Assembly (NCBI RefSeq): GCF_019880305.1
Contig: NZ_CP082301.1
Location: 7,688,001 to 7,752,000, forward strand
Source of the DNA: Streptomyces decoyicus
Lineage (GTDB): Bacteria > Actinomycetota > Actinomycetes > Streptomycetales > Streptomycetaceae
DNA length: 64,000 nt
Reading direction: 5' to 3'
How positions within the stretch are numbered: position 1 is the first letter of the stretch; each line of letters opens with the position of its first letter. The translations under genes and the position numbers were made by a program. The notes beneath the pieces are model-generated. The model made no database searches. It was given only the letters and a program-made list of their open reading frames with translations, and had not been told where the DNA came from. Below, piece by piece: positions 25,740 to 35,134 of the stretch.

Positions 25740-26260
25740 AACCCGGATTCCAGAAGTGATAAGCGTTCCTGGCGGCGTTGGCCCGGAATGGCGGCATAGC
25801 CATCGACTAAGCGGGCTCGTAAGTGACGTACGTCGCGTGCCCCGAGTCACCTGATAGCCGCTTCAAAGGCCGCTCGGCCGGTGTGTATAAGTTGCCTGGC
25901 TCACACCGGAATTACGGTTCTCCGGCACCGATTCCGGCACGGATGGCAGCCCATTTGCCCGGTCGGCGATCCGGTGCGGAGGGCCGGGAATCCCCAAATG
26001 TGCTGTGGGACACCGAGTACGGGGCCGAATAGGGCGGCAATTGTGCCCTGATTCACGATCGGGACAGGGGCCGGTTTCGCGGGTGTGCGGCATCGCGGAA
26101 CGGAGCGCGCCGGGCGGGCCTCCGGTGCGGACCCGATACGGCGATACGGCGGTGCTGCTGGTCCGTTCGCAGCAGCGCCCGGAGCTGTCGCATGACTACG
26201 GGCCCTCCACTCCCCGAAGGTGACACGCAGACAGTCATCACTCACCGTAGGGACGTGCTC
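25740..26260. other. Upstream region shared with the second transglycosylase
   Basis: About 520 bases with no supported gene. The left half contains blocks also present upstream of copy 2. These are GACGTACGTC with flanking bases near 25825, TAGTCGATG on the minus strand near 25803, and GTGTGAGCCAGGCAACTT (minus strand, near 25890-25907). They probably hold the promoter and regulator sites for transglycosylase 1. The right part is ordinary GC-rich spacer before the small exported peptide gene. Confidence 0.5.
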
Positions 26261-26476
26261 ATGATCCGTCGTATCACCGTAGTTCTCACCGGGCTTCTCG
26301 CCGTGGGTCTCCTGGCGACGGGCGTCGCCGCCGCGGCACCGGCCGATGGCCACCAGCAGGACAGCTCGTACCGCCGGCACCACCTCACGCTCAAGGAGCG
26401 AGAGGGACTTCGCTTCGCCGGTGAGGTTCTCGACATCCTCTTCGGCGGCGGCCTGGCAGGCCGCGACCGCTTCTGA
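26261..26476 (+). CDS. Small exported hypothetical peptide
   Basis: A 71-residue protein: MIRRITVVLTGLLAVGLLAT is a clear signal peptide with likely cleavage after AAAA near 29. The mature part is about 42 residues, hydrophilic then amphipathic (HHLTLKEREGLRFAGEVLDI), ending LFGGGLAGRDRF. The start at 26261 was chosen because it begins the signal sequence; AGGGACG precedes it. It faces the second transglycosylase gene and shares a terminator with it. Function unknown. Confidence 0.65.
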   Translation: MIRRITVVLTGLLAVGLLATGVAAAAPADGHQQDSSYRRHHLTLKEREGLRFAGEVLDILFGGGLAGRDRF

Positions 26477-26583
26477 CGCGCGGCGTCGGGCACCGGCGTA
26501 CGGCACGGGCCCCGTACGGCACAGGCCCAGGCACCGGCGTCCGGTAAGAGCGCCGACGCCCGGCACGAGCGCCGAACGGCAAG

Positions 26584-26636
26584 GGCAACGGCAATGGCCC
26601 CACCCGCGAGATGCGGGCAGGGCCACTGCCGTTGCC
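26584..26636. terminator. Strong bidirectional terminator
   Basis: GGCAACGGCAATGGCCC (26584-26600) pairs with GGGCCACTGCCGTTGCC (26620-26636) over 17 positions with one mismatch. A second small hairpin, CCCGC/GCGGG (26603-26607/26613-26617), lies in the loop. It separates the small exported gene (plus) from transglycosylase 2 (minus). Confidence 0.88.
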
Positions 26637-26706
26637 ATGCCTGGTGCCGCACTGCGGCACCCGTATCAGTCTGCTCCGACCGTCCTCACGGTCGCGTCCC
26701 TCCGGC

Positions 26707-27390
26707 TCAGTAGGCCGAGTTGACGTTGTCGATCGAGCCGTACCGGTGGGCCGCGTAGTTGGCGGCGGCGGTGATGTTGGCGATCGGGTCGGTGAGCTTA
26801 TGGGGCGTACCGGCCACGTGGTAGGTGTCGAAGGTGGGCTGGATCACCTGGAGCAGGCCCTTGGAGGGAACGCCGTTGATCGCGTTGATGTCCCAGTCGT
26901 TGACGGCGTTGGGGTCGCCGGCGGACTCCCGCATGATGTTGCGGTGCAGGCCCTCGTAGGAGCCGGGGATGCCCTTGTCCTTCATGATGGACAGCGACTC
27001 ACGGATCCAGCCGTCGAGGTTGTTCGCGTAGCGCTTGGGGGCCGCCTTCGGCTTGGCTATGGCCTTGCGCTCGACGGACCGGTTGGCGGCCTGCTTGGCG
27101 ACATGCCCCTGCTTCTCGACCGCGGTGACCTTGAGGTGGCCGGCAGTGACGGACGAGGCGGCCTGCTGGGCCTTCTTGCCGTCGTCGGCGCGGTCCTTCG
27201 CGGTGAGCGGAAGGCCGTTGGCGCTGACCGGCTTCACCGTGGCCGGTGCGTCTGCGGCGGTGGTCTGGGCGTTGCTCGGTGCCGCGGTGAACGCCAGGGC
27301 GGCGGCGCAGCTCGCGGTGGCCACCAGCGCCGCGGAGACCTTCTGGCCGCGGCTGATACGGGCAGGGCGGGGCAGGGTGAAGTTAGGCAT
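26707..27390 (-). CDS. Secreted transglycosylase SLT-domain protein (copy 2)
   Basis: A 227-residue paralogue of the protein at 24893-25546. Signal peptide VSAALVATASCAAALAFTAA, cleavage near AQT at 41-43, then a variable Lys/Ala linker to about 120 and an SLT domain with catalytic E155 in NIMRESAGDPNAVN. The domain ends YAAHRYGSIDNVNSAY. The linker and signal peptide differ clearly from copy 1, while the catalytic domain and its DNA are nearly identical, suggesting duplication with later gene conversion or strong selection. The start at 27390 follows TGGAAGAGGTCACATTCCC. The longer upstream frame lies in the leader and was rejected. Confidence 0.93.
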   Translation of the reverse strand: MPNFTLPRPARISRGQKVSAALVATASCAAALAFTAAPSNAQTTAADAPATVKPVSANGLPLTAKDRADDGKKAQQAASSVTAGHLKVTAVEKQGHVAKQAANRSVERKAIAKPKAAPKRYANNLDGWIRESLSIMKDKGIPGSYEGLHRNIMRESAGDPNAVNDWDINAINGVPSKGLLQVIQPTFDTYHVAGTPHKLTDPIANITAAANYAAHRYGSIDNVNSAY

Positions 27391-27582
27391 GGGAATGTGA
27401 CCTCTTCCAGGGCTTGGTGGCGGGGGAGAGCGGCCTTCGGTTGGCGCGTGAGACCGAGGGAATGGCCGCGTTCGCCGTGCTGGCTGAGGTCGCAGGCTCG
27501 TTCCCCGTGCTACGCCGAACATGGTTAGCGGGCGCCCTGGATGGTGGCAAAGATGCCTTGTACTACCTATCTTCGTGAGATA
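27391..27582 (-). promoter_or_regulatory. Structured 5' leader of transglycosylase 2, candidate riboswitch
   Basis: It contains TATCTCACGAAGAT (27569-27582) 179 bases before the start codon. GCTAACCATG (27520-27529) follows, then a stem from GCCTGCG (27491-27497, minus strand) and CGCGGC (27465-27470). Order and spacing match the leader of copy 1. Upstream, 27583-27790 carries the same GACGTACGTC and GTGTGAGCCAGGCAACTT blocks as copy 1 and no gene. A c-di-AMP riboswitch is possible but unproven. Confidence 0.5.
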
Positions 27583-27799
27583 GAGCGAGATGTCCGTTGT
27601 AAATGCCGTGCTTTGCGCTCAGCGCGGGGAATGGCATCGACTAGGCATGCTCGTACGTGACGTACGTCTCGTGCCGGGCATCACCCGGCACCGTCGCCCA
27701 AAGGCCCTCCGCGACACCGCAAAGTTGCCTGGCTCACACGGAGGAAGCGCAATTCCGCAGGCGGCTTCCGCGGCGCATCGCGCTGCGGAGCGCTAAAGC

Positions 27800-27836
27800 G
27801 CTCGCGCCCCCTGGGGAGTCCGTAGGGGGCGCGAGC
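27800..27836. terminator. Terminator after the SRPBCC gene
   Basis: GCTCGCGCCCCCT (27800-27812) pairs perfectly with AGGGGGCGCGAGC (27824-27836), a 13-base stem with an 11-base loop, 25 bases downstream of the SRPBCC stop codon. Confidence 0.88.
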
Positions 27837-27861
27837 GTGCGGCAGCGGGGGCCGCGGCTTT

Positions 27862-28710
27862 TCAGTTCTCCAGCAGTCGTGCCGCGAGGTGCTCGATGCG
27901 TTCGTGCCACGCATTCCGTGCGGCGTCGGCGTCAAAGCCCCGCGGGCCGGTCTGGGTGAGGACGAGCCGGGCGCCATGGCCGGTGCCCCGGCCCAGCTCC
28001 CAGCGGACCGTGCCTTCCGGGTGCCAGCGATAGGCCAGTACCGAGGGGGCCGCCGCCTCGGTGACGGGTCCGGCCGGGACCTTCCCCGCGGTGAAGCCGT
28101 CCGGCGCCGGCGCACCCGCCACAGGGTCGTTTCCCGAGGTCAGCGCCGCCCAGACGGTCTCGGCGGGCCGTACGAGCTGGCGCTCGAAGCGGACCCGCGG
28201 CCCCTCCGGGGTGTCCTCGATCACCCCCTGCCCGAGATCGAACTGCTCGACATACGCCTCGTGCAGCTCTCCCGTGTCGCGCGGCACGGCCGTCGGTTCG
28301 CCGTCGAGCAGCTGGGACAGCGCGGTGAGGCACAGATGCCAGCCGGAGGCGAAGCTCGCGCCGCCGAACCGGTCGCCGAAGGTGTGCACCAAGGTCAGCA
28401 GCGAGCCGTTGCCGTCCGGTGTGATCTCCCAGCGCAGATGGTCCTCGCCCCAGGTGAAGGCGAACAGCCGGGGCTCCTCGGCGTCGGTGACCGCACCGGT
28501 CATGGCGACACCGCTCACGCCGGGCATGGAGAAGGTCATTGCGCCGCCGGGCCGGAGTTCCACGGTGACCTCGGAGGGGAACCACCGCCCGATCTGCGCC
28601 GGGTCGGTGATCGCCGCCCAGACCTTCGCGGGCGGATGGGCGAGCCTGCGCTCCATACGGAGTGCGTTGCGGCCGTCGCTTGCGGTGAGGCGGTCGGAGT
28701 GCGGGTTCAT
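27862..28710 (-). CDS. Tandem SRPBCC (AHSA1-like) domain protein
   Basis: A 282-residue cytoplasmic protein made of two SRPBCC/Bet v1-like folds. The first (about 15-155) has LAHPPAKVWAAITDPAQIGRWFP and FAFTWGEDHLRWEI. The second (about 165-275) has QLVRPAETVWAALTSG and LAYRWHPEGTVRWEL. The fold binds hydrophobic ligands in a deep pocket; the ligand here is unknown. The start overlaps the stop of the ArsR gene by four bases, so the two are translationally coupled. ArsR/AHSA1 pairs are common in actinobacteria, usually regulator plus lipid- or stress-related binding protein. Confidence 0.9.
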   Translation of the reverse strand: MNPHSDRLTASDGRNALRMERRLAHPPAKVWAAITDPAQIGRWFPSEVTVELRPGGAMTFSMPGVSGVAMTGAVTDAEEPRLFAFTWGEDHLRWEITPDGNGSLLTLVHTFGDRFGGASFASGWHLCLTALSQLLDGEPTAVPRDTGELHEAYVEQFDLGQGVIEDTPEGPRVRFERQLVRPAETVWAALTSGNDPVAGAPAPDGFTAGKVPAGPVTEAAAPSVLAYRWHPEGTVRWELGRGTGHGARLVLTQTGPRGFDADAARNAWHERIEHLAARLLEN

Positions 28711-29024
28711 CGGGGGTCGTCCTCCATGGCGTCGAGATGCCGTTCCAGGGCGTCCAGGCTCCCGGTCCACAGATGCCGGTAGTGCGCGAGCCAGGCGTCC
28801 AGCTCCGCCAGGGGCTCGGGCCGGAGCTCGTACCAGCGGCGCCGGCCGTCCTGGCGGACCTGGACCAGCCCGGCCTCGCGCAGCACCCGCAGATGCTTGG
28901 AGGTGCCGGGCTGGCTCAGTCCGAGCTGCTCCGTGAGCTCACCGACCAGCCGGGGGCGCTCCACGAGCAGGTCGAGAATCTTGCGCCGGCTCGGCTCCGC
29001 GAGTACCTCGAACGGTAGGGGCAT
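28707..29024 (-). CDS. ArsR-family winged-helix regulator
   Basis: A 105-residue regulator. The wHTH spans about 5-80: VLAEPSRRKILDLLVERPRL, VGELTEQLGLSQPGTSKHLR, then the wing VRQDGRRRWYEL. It lacks the ELCVCDL-type metal-binding cysteines, so it does not belong to the metal-sensing branch. The C-terminal helix WLAHYRHLWTGSLDALERHL is typical of the ArsR members paired with AHSA1 proteins. It is the first gene of the two-gene unit with the SRPBCC protein and probably autoregulates it. The minus-strand sequence just upstream (TATAACCTCAG, near 29047) is AT-rich. Confidence 0.92.
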   Translation of the reverse strand: MPLPFEVLAEPSRRKILDLLVERPRLVGELTEQLGLSQPGTSKHLRVLREAGLVQVRQDGRRRWYELRPEPLAELDAWLAHYRHLWTGSLDALERHLDAMEDDPR

Positions 29025-29079
29025 ATCCCTAGTATGCCGCTGAGGTTATATAACTGCAAGGGAATGTAATTGCGGGGGA

Positions 29080-29979
29080 TCACACACACGCCGGATCGGC
29101 CGCCGACGCCTCCTCGCGCACCACCGGCGCGAGACAGGGTGCCGAGCCCAGCGGCCCATCGGTGAAGAACCGGGCCGCCAAGTCCGCGACCTCTTGCGGC
29201 CGTTCGAGCACCACCCAGTGATCGGCGTCGGGAATTGTCAGAAAGCAACTGCCCGGGATGGTGGCCGCGAAGTCCCGCTGCCGGGCCGGGGAGGTCACCG
29301 TGTCGTGCTCGCCGCTGAAGACGAGCGTGGGGACACCGGTCAGTCCGCCCGAGAAGTCCGGACGGTCCGAGATCCCGCGGCGCAGCGAGTCGACGGCGTG
29401 CCGGGAGCTCCGGGCCGCATGCAGCATCGAGCGCCTGACATAGCGGTACGCCAGCTTCCTGTGGGCGACGTGCCGACGGTCGTCGAGGCACATCAGGCCC
29501 TCGGTGACCAGGGTCGCGAAGGCCTCGGTGTCGCCGTGCGAGAGATGGTCGGACGCCCGGCGCCACAGCTCCATCTGCGCTTCGCTGATGTGCGCCGGAA
29601 CGCCGCCCAGGGCGAGCCGCGCGATGCGCCCGGGGAACCGCCGGGCGCATCCGTAGGCCAGGCCCGCCCCGTAGGAGAAGCCGAAGAGATTGATCCGCGG
29701 GACGTCCAGATCGTCGATGATGCCCTCGATCGCCGCGCACACGACATCGATGCTCGGCCCCGGCGGAAGCGGGTCGGCGCTCCCCATGCCCGGCAGGTCG
29801 GCGGTCACCACGTCCGCCAACGGCCCCACATGATCTTCCATCTGCGGCCAGCCGAACATTCCTTGCAGCGCGCCGCCCAGCACCAGAACGGGCTCGGTGA
29901 TCCGCCGCGGCTGTCGCAGCCGGCGGTAGGAATAGGACACCCCGTGCACCGACAAGGAGCGGATTGTTTCCTCGGACAT
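29080..29979 (-). CDS. Alpha/beta hydrolase of the ACP/KS operon
   Basis: A 299-residue alpha/beta hydrolase. The oxyanion region is LVLGGALQGMFGWPQ, the nucleophile elbow is G-F-S-Y-G in INLFGFSYGAGLAYG (about residue 100), the acid is in VFSGEHDTVTSP, and the His is in PDADHWVVLERP. No signal peptide. It is the third gene after the ACP and ketosynthase, 60 bases behind the ketosynthase. It could release the acyl product from the carrier as a type II thioesterase-like enzyme, or modify the free product; sequence alone does not say. Confidence 0.88.
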   Translation of the reverse strand: MSEETIRSLSVHGVSYSYRRLRQPRRITEPVLVLGGALQGMFGWPQMEDHVGPLADVVTADLPGMGSADPLPPGPSIDVVCAAIEGIIDDLDVPRINLFGFSYGAGLAYGCARRFPGRIARLALGGVPAHISEAQMELWRRASDHLSHGDTEAFATLVTEGLMCLDDRRHVAHRKLAYRYVRRSMLHAARSSRHAVDSLRRGISDRPDFSGGLTGVPTLVFSGEHDTVTSPARQRDFAATIPGSCFLTIPDADHWVVLERPQEVADLAARFFTDGPLGSAPCLAPVVREEASAADPACV

Positions 29980-30039
29980 TCACATTCCTTCTCGGGGCAC
30001 GGCGGGAACGGGCGCGCCGGCGCGGCGCGCGGGGGCGGT

Positions 30040-31278
30040 CTAGCGGGTCAGGACCAGTGCGGCGTTGTGCCCGCCGAAGCCGAGCGACGTCTTGACCGCG
30101 CAGTCGAACGCCGCCTGCCGGGCTTCCTTGTGCACGATGTCGACCGGGATACGCGGATCCAGTACCTCGAGGTTGGCGGTCGGTGGCACCAGCTGCTGCT
30201 CCAGGGCGAGCACGGTCAGCGCGGCCTCGATTCCGCCGGCGGCGCCCAGGGCGTGTCCGGTCATCCCCTTGGTCGAGGTGACCAGGGGGTGATCGCCGAG
30301 GACCCGCTGGAGCACGGCCGCCTCGATGTGGTCGTTGGCGACCGTCGAGGTGCCGTGCGCGTTGACATGGCCGACATCGCCGGCCTGCACTCCCGCGTCG
30401 GCCAGCGCGCTGCGCAGCGCCCGCTCGATGCCCTTGCCCTCGGGCTCCGGGGCCACCGCCGCGTAGGCATCGCTGGAGGCGCCGTATCCGCGGATGTGTG
30501 CACGGACGGGCGCCCGGCGTGCCCTGGCGTGCTCGGGCCGCTCCAGCACGAGGAGCCCGGCGCCCTCGCCGACCACGAAGCCGTCCCGGCCCGCGTCGAA
30601 GGGGCGGCATGCGGTGGCCGGATCGTCCCGGCGGGTGGAGACCGCCTTCATCTGGCAGGCGCTGGCGATCAGCAGCCGGGAGAGGACCGACTCGGCCCCG
30701 CCGGCGATGGCGATATCGCAGACCCCGGCGCGCAGCAGCTGATGCGCGGTGCCCAGGGCCACGGTGCCCGAGGAGCAGGCCGTGGCCACGCCCAGGCTGG
30801 GGCCCTGCGCCCCGACGTCCATACAGACGCTGCTGGCGGCGCTGTTGACAACGGTCAGCGGGGCGAGCTTGGGGGAGACCCGGCGGGCGCCGCGCTCGGC
30901 CATGGCGACATGCTGCTGGTCGTAGAACGGCAGTCCGCCGTGAGCGGAGCCGATGACCACCGCGACGCGGCTGCTGTCCCAGGACTCCGGGTCGAGTCCG
31001 GCATCGGAGACGGCCTCCCGGGCGGCGATCACCGCGAGCTGCGCGAAGCGGTCCATCAGCCGCTGGGTGGCCACCCCGAGCAGCTCGGTGGTGTCCAGAT
31101 CGGTGATGGTGTACATGAAGTCGCAGGGCAGATCGGCGAGTTCTTCCTGATGGGTCACTCCGCCGGGCACCGTTTCCTGGGTGACGGAGTGCCAGGTGGC
31201 CTTCGTTCCCACGCCCGCCGCGGTCACCAGCCCCAGTCCTGTTACGGCCGCGGAGAACGGCTCCTGGCGGGCCGTCAT
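30040..31278 (-). CDS. Beta-ketoacyl-ACP synthase (KAS II / type II PKS-like)
   Basis: A 412-residue condensing enzyme, full length for a KAS II monomer. The catalytic triad is complete: Cys168 in TACSSGT, His308 in NAHGTST, and His342 in GMTGHALGAAGG. The closing GFGGHNAAL motif is present. It catalyses decarboxylative condensation of acyl and malonyl groups carried on ACP. It overlaps the ACP gene by four bases. No chain-length factor, ketoreductase or malonyltransferase is adjacent, so the partners must be borrowed from primary metabolism. The C-terminus ends in ALVLTR. Confidence 0.92.
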   Translation of the reverse strand: MTARQEPFSAAVTGLGLVTAAGVGTKATWHSVTQETVPGGVTHQEELADLPCDFMYTITDLDTTELLGVATQRLMDRFAQLAVIAAREAVSDAGLDPESWDSSRVAVVIGSAHGGLPFYDQQHVAMAERGARRVSPKLAPLTVVNSAASSVCMDVGAQGPSLGVATACSSGTVALGTAHQLLRAGVCDIAIAGGAESVLSRLLIASACQMKAVSTRRDDPATACRPFDAGRDGFVVGEGAGLLVLERPEHARARRAPVRAHIRGYGASSDAYAAVAPEPEGKGIERALRSALADAGVQAGDVGHVNAHGTSTVANDHIEAAVLQRVLGDHPLVTSTKGMTGHALGAAGGIEAALTVLALEQQLVPPTANLEVLDPRIPVDIVHKEARQAAFDCAVKTSLGFGGHNAALVLTR

Positions 31279-31508
31279 GCCGGGACTTTGCCGTCGACGG
31301 CCGATACCAGCTGGCCCACGGTGTTCCGTGGGGTCAGCGAGACCTCGTCGAGGTCGATGTCCAGTCGTTCCTCGATGAGGACGCGGAGTTCTTCCAGCGC
31401 CAGGGAGTCGAGGCGCAGGCTGCGCAGCGGAGTCTCGTCGGCGATGTCGACCGAGGAGACCCCGAATCGTTGGACCAGCAAGGTGTTGACAACTTCTGCC
31501 GCTTTCAC
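31275..31508 (-). CDS. Acyl carrier protein
   Basis: A 77-residue ACP from a GTG at 31508 (VKAAEVVNTLLVQRFG) preceded by GGAGGAGCGCCAC. The phosphopantetheine attachment site is Ser35 in R-L-D-S-L-A-L-E-E-L, the classic D-S-L motif. The four-helix pattern and acidic helix II (EELRVLIEERLDIDLDEV) are intact. It begins the operon and is coupled to the ketosynthase by an ATGA overlap. Its sequence is not the ACP of the main fatty-acid cluster as I would expect it (no neighbouring fabD/fabH/fabF), which points to a dedicated pathway. Confidence 0.9.
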   Translation of the reverse strand: MKAAEVVNTLLVQRFGVSSVDIADETPLRSLRLDSLALEELRVLIEERLDIDLDEVSLTPRNTVGQLVSAVDGKVPA

Positions 31509-31779
31509 GTGGCGCTCCTCCGCTTGTCGTAGGCGATGCTGCCAACCGCGTCGTGGGCGGGATTTCACCGGCGGCTCCGGCTGGTTTGACCCCTCTTTAT
31601 ACGCCTTTGTCCCGATGACTCCCCAACCTTGGTAGCTCAATGGGGTGATGAGCGCACCGGGGTGGACGGGGCGTGGGCGCCTCGCCTTGCGGACGCTGTG
31701 GAAAGCACCTACGTACGTAACGCCGCGGAGGGGCGAGAGGTACGGGCCGGAGGCCGGCGGACTGCGGAATCCTCCGGTG

Positions 31780-32241
31780 TCAGGCTTCGTCGAGGGCGCT
31801 TGTCACACGCCCCAACAGGCCCTGGAGCGTGCGCAGTTCCTCGATCGTGAGGCCGGTCGCGGCCAGCATCCTGCGGGGGACCGGCAGGGCCGCCTCGCGC
31901 AGGTCGTCGCCGGCGGGGGTGAGGTGGATGGTGACCGACCGCTCGTCCTCGCTGCTCCGTTCGCGGCGTACCAGGCCGGCCGACTCCAGGCGTTTGAGGA
32001 GCGGGGAGAGGGTGCCCGAGTCCAGCCGGAGCTGTTCGCCGATGGCCTTGACCGGCTGGGAGCCGTGCTCCCACAGGACCAGCATGACCAGGTACTGGGG
32101 GTAGGTCAGGCCCAGATCCTTGAGGGCGTCCCGGTAGACGCCGCCGAAGGCCCGTGAGGCGGCGTGCAGCGAGAAGCAGACCTGGTGGTCGAGGCGGAGC
32201 AGTTCGGCGTCGGGCACCGGAGGCCTGGTCGTCGGGGTCAT
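31780..32241 (-). CDS. ohrR: OhrR-type MarR-family organic-peroxide sensor
   Basis: A 153-residue MarR-family repressor. Cys22 in LDHQVCFSLHAASR sits where OhrR proteins carry the peroxide-reactive cysteine, and the winged helix includes LTYPQYLVMLVLWEHGSQPV and GTLSPLLKRLESAGLVRRER. OhrR represses ohr until its Cys is oxidised by organic hydroperoxides. Here it is divergent from an Ohr gene, with a double palindrome in the 130-base gap, so the assignment is strong. Confidence 0.92.
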   Translation of the reverse strand: MTPTTRPPVPDAELLRLDHQVCFSLHAASRAFGGVYRDALKDLGLTYPQYLVMLVLWEHGSQPVKAIGEQLRLDSGTLSPLLKRLESAGLVRRERSSEDERSVTIHLTPAGDDLREAALPVPRRMLAATGLTIEELRTLQGLLGRVTSALDEA

Positions 32242-32270
32242 GGGTCCAGGTTAGCCCCCCGCAAGTCATT

Positions 32271-32290
32271 TAGTTGTGCGCAACTTAGTT
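32271..32290. promoter_or_regulatory. OhrR operator (overlapping palindromes)
   Basis: AGTTGTGCGCAACT (32271-32284, AGTTG/CAACT arms) overlaps the perfect palindrome CAACTTAGTTG (32280-32290). The segment lies between the divergent ohrR and ohr genes, next to the AT-rich CCAATTTAAAT that likely includes a -10 region. Confidence 0.65.
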
Positions 32291-32370
32291 GCGTCCAATT
32301 TAAATGTGTGCCACTGTGAGGTCATCGGGCGGCCGGGGAACGGCCGCCGCGCTACCGAAGGGGAACTGAG

Positions 32371-32781
32371 ATGGACGCGCTGTACACCGCTGTCGCCACC
32401 GCCAACGGCCGCGAGGGCCGGGCGGTCAGCTCCGACGGCCAGATCGACCTGGCCCTGGCCATGCCTCCGGCCCTCGGCGGCAACGGCGCCGGTACCAACC
32501 CGGAGCAGCTCTTCGCCGCCGGCTACGCGGCCTGCTTCGCCAGCGCGATGAGCAATGTCGGCCGCCAGATGAAGCTCGACACCAAGGACGTCTCGGTCAC
32601 CGCCGAGGTGTCCATCGGCAAGGACGACACCGGCTTCGGCCTGGGCGTCGTCATGCGGGTGGAGCTGCCGGACGCCCTCGCGGGCGAGACCGGGCGGCAG
32701 CTGGTCGAGGCGACGCACGCGTACTGCCCGTACTCCAAGGCCACCCGCGGCAACATCGACGTCGAGCTCGTCATCGAGTAG
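32371..32781 (+). CDS. ohr: Organic hydroperoxide resistance protein Ohr
   Basis: A 136-residue Ohr/OsmC-family thiol peroxidase, full length. The catalytic cysteines are Cys55 in GYAACFASAM and Cys119 in HAYCPYSKATRGN. The family reduces fatty-acid and other organic hydroperoxides using lipoylated proteins as donors. The start at 32371 follows GAAGGGGAACTGAG. It is divergent from ohrR and has a terminator shared with the beta-glucosidase gene. Confidence 0.95.
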   Translation: MDALYTAVATANGREGRAVSSDGQIDLALAMPPALGGNGAGTNPEQLFAAGYAACFASAMSNVGRQMKLDTKDVSVTAEVSIGKDDTGFGLGVVMRVELPDALAGETGRQLVEATHAYCPYSKATRGNIDVELVIE

Positions 32782-32800
32782 GCACGGGGCGTGCGCGGCG

Positions 32801-32835
32801 GGCCGGGCCCCGGCGAACACGCTGGGGACCCGGCC
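32801..32835. terminator. Bidirectional terminator between ohr and GH1
   Basis: GGCCGGG-C-CCC (32801-32811) pairs with GGGG-A-CCCGGCC (32824-32835), a stem of 10-11 pairs with one mismatch, between the two convergent genes. Confidence 0.7.
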
Positions 32836-32852
32836 TGTCGGACATGTACAGA

Positions 32853-34240
<1,388 letters not shown>

Positions 34241-34244
<4 letters not shown>

Positions 34245-35134
34245 TTGACGGCCCCGGCGGTGAGCCCGGCGACCAGATAGCGCTGGAGCAGCAGAAACCC
34301 GGCGACCACCGGGACGCTGACGACCAAGGACGCGGCCATGACCTGATTCCAGTAGACGTCGTTCTGGGTGGCGTAGCCCTGGAGCCCGACCGAGAGGGTG
34401 CGGGTGGTGTCGTTGGTCATCACCGAGGCGAACAGCACTTCGCCCCAGGCGGTCATGAAGGCGTACACGGCGACCGCGATGATCCCGGGGAGCGCGGCCG
34501 GCACCACGACCCGGAAGAGCGCACCGAGCGGGCCGCAGCCGTCCACGTACGCGGCCTCGTCCAGCTCGCGCGGCACCGACGCGAAGTACCCGGTGAGCAT
34601 CCAGATGGAGAACGGGAGGGAGAACGTCAGATAGGTCAGGATCAGGCCGCCGCGGGAGCCGTAGAGGGCGACACCGGTGGAGTTCCCGATGTTGACGTAG
34701 ATCAGGAAGAGCGGGAGCAGGAAGAGGATGCCCGGGAACATCTGCGTGGACAGGACCGTGACGGTGAAGATCCGCTTGCCGCGGAACTGATAGCGGCTCA
34801 CCGCGTAGGCGGCGAAGACCGCTACGGTCACCGAGCAGAGGGTGGCCGAGCCCGCCACGATCAGCGAGTTGGTGAAGTACCGGGCGAGCGGAACGGTGTG
34901 CCAGATGTCGAGGTAGGGGCGGACCGTCAGCTCGCTCGGCAGCCAGCGGAAGGCCCCCGAGACGTCCTCCAGCGGTTTGAGCGAGCTGCTGAGCATGACG
35001 TACACCGGGAGCAGCACGAAGCCGGCCAGTGCGGTGAGGAAGATCCGGCGGGTCCAGAGGAACGAGCGGGGCGGGGCGGTGGGGGAGCGCCGGCGGCCGG
35101 CTGTACGGGGCGCGCGGACAGTGTCGCTAGGCAT
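34241..35134 (-). CDS. Carbohydrate ABC transporter permease (MalG type)
   Basis: A 297-residue permease with about six helices. SFLWTRRIFLTALAGFVLLP is the first, and the EAA loop reads RELDEAAYVDGCGPLGALF. Two ATGs compete: 35140 and 35134 (MPSDTVRAP). GGAAGGA sits about 9 bases from the second and only about 3 from the first, so 35134 is preferred. The start overlaps the end of the partner permease gene (stop at 35127). Confidence 0.93.

Noticed and set aside
25823..26032. Short plus-strand frame starting MTYVACPES, and a similar one at 27657
   Set aside because: Both derive from the conserved upstream blocks of the transglycosylase genes read in the other direction; their similarity is at DNA level and frame is not preserved past 10 codons.
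29194..31635. An 813-codon plus-strand frame across the hydrolase, ketosynthase and ACP
   Set aside because: Antisense shadow of three genes with intact catalytic residues.
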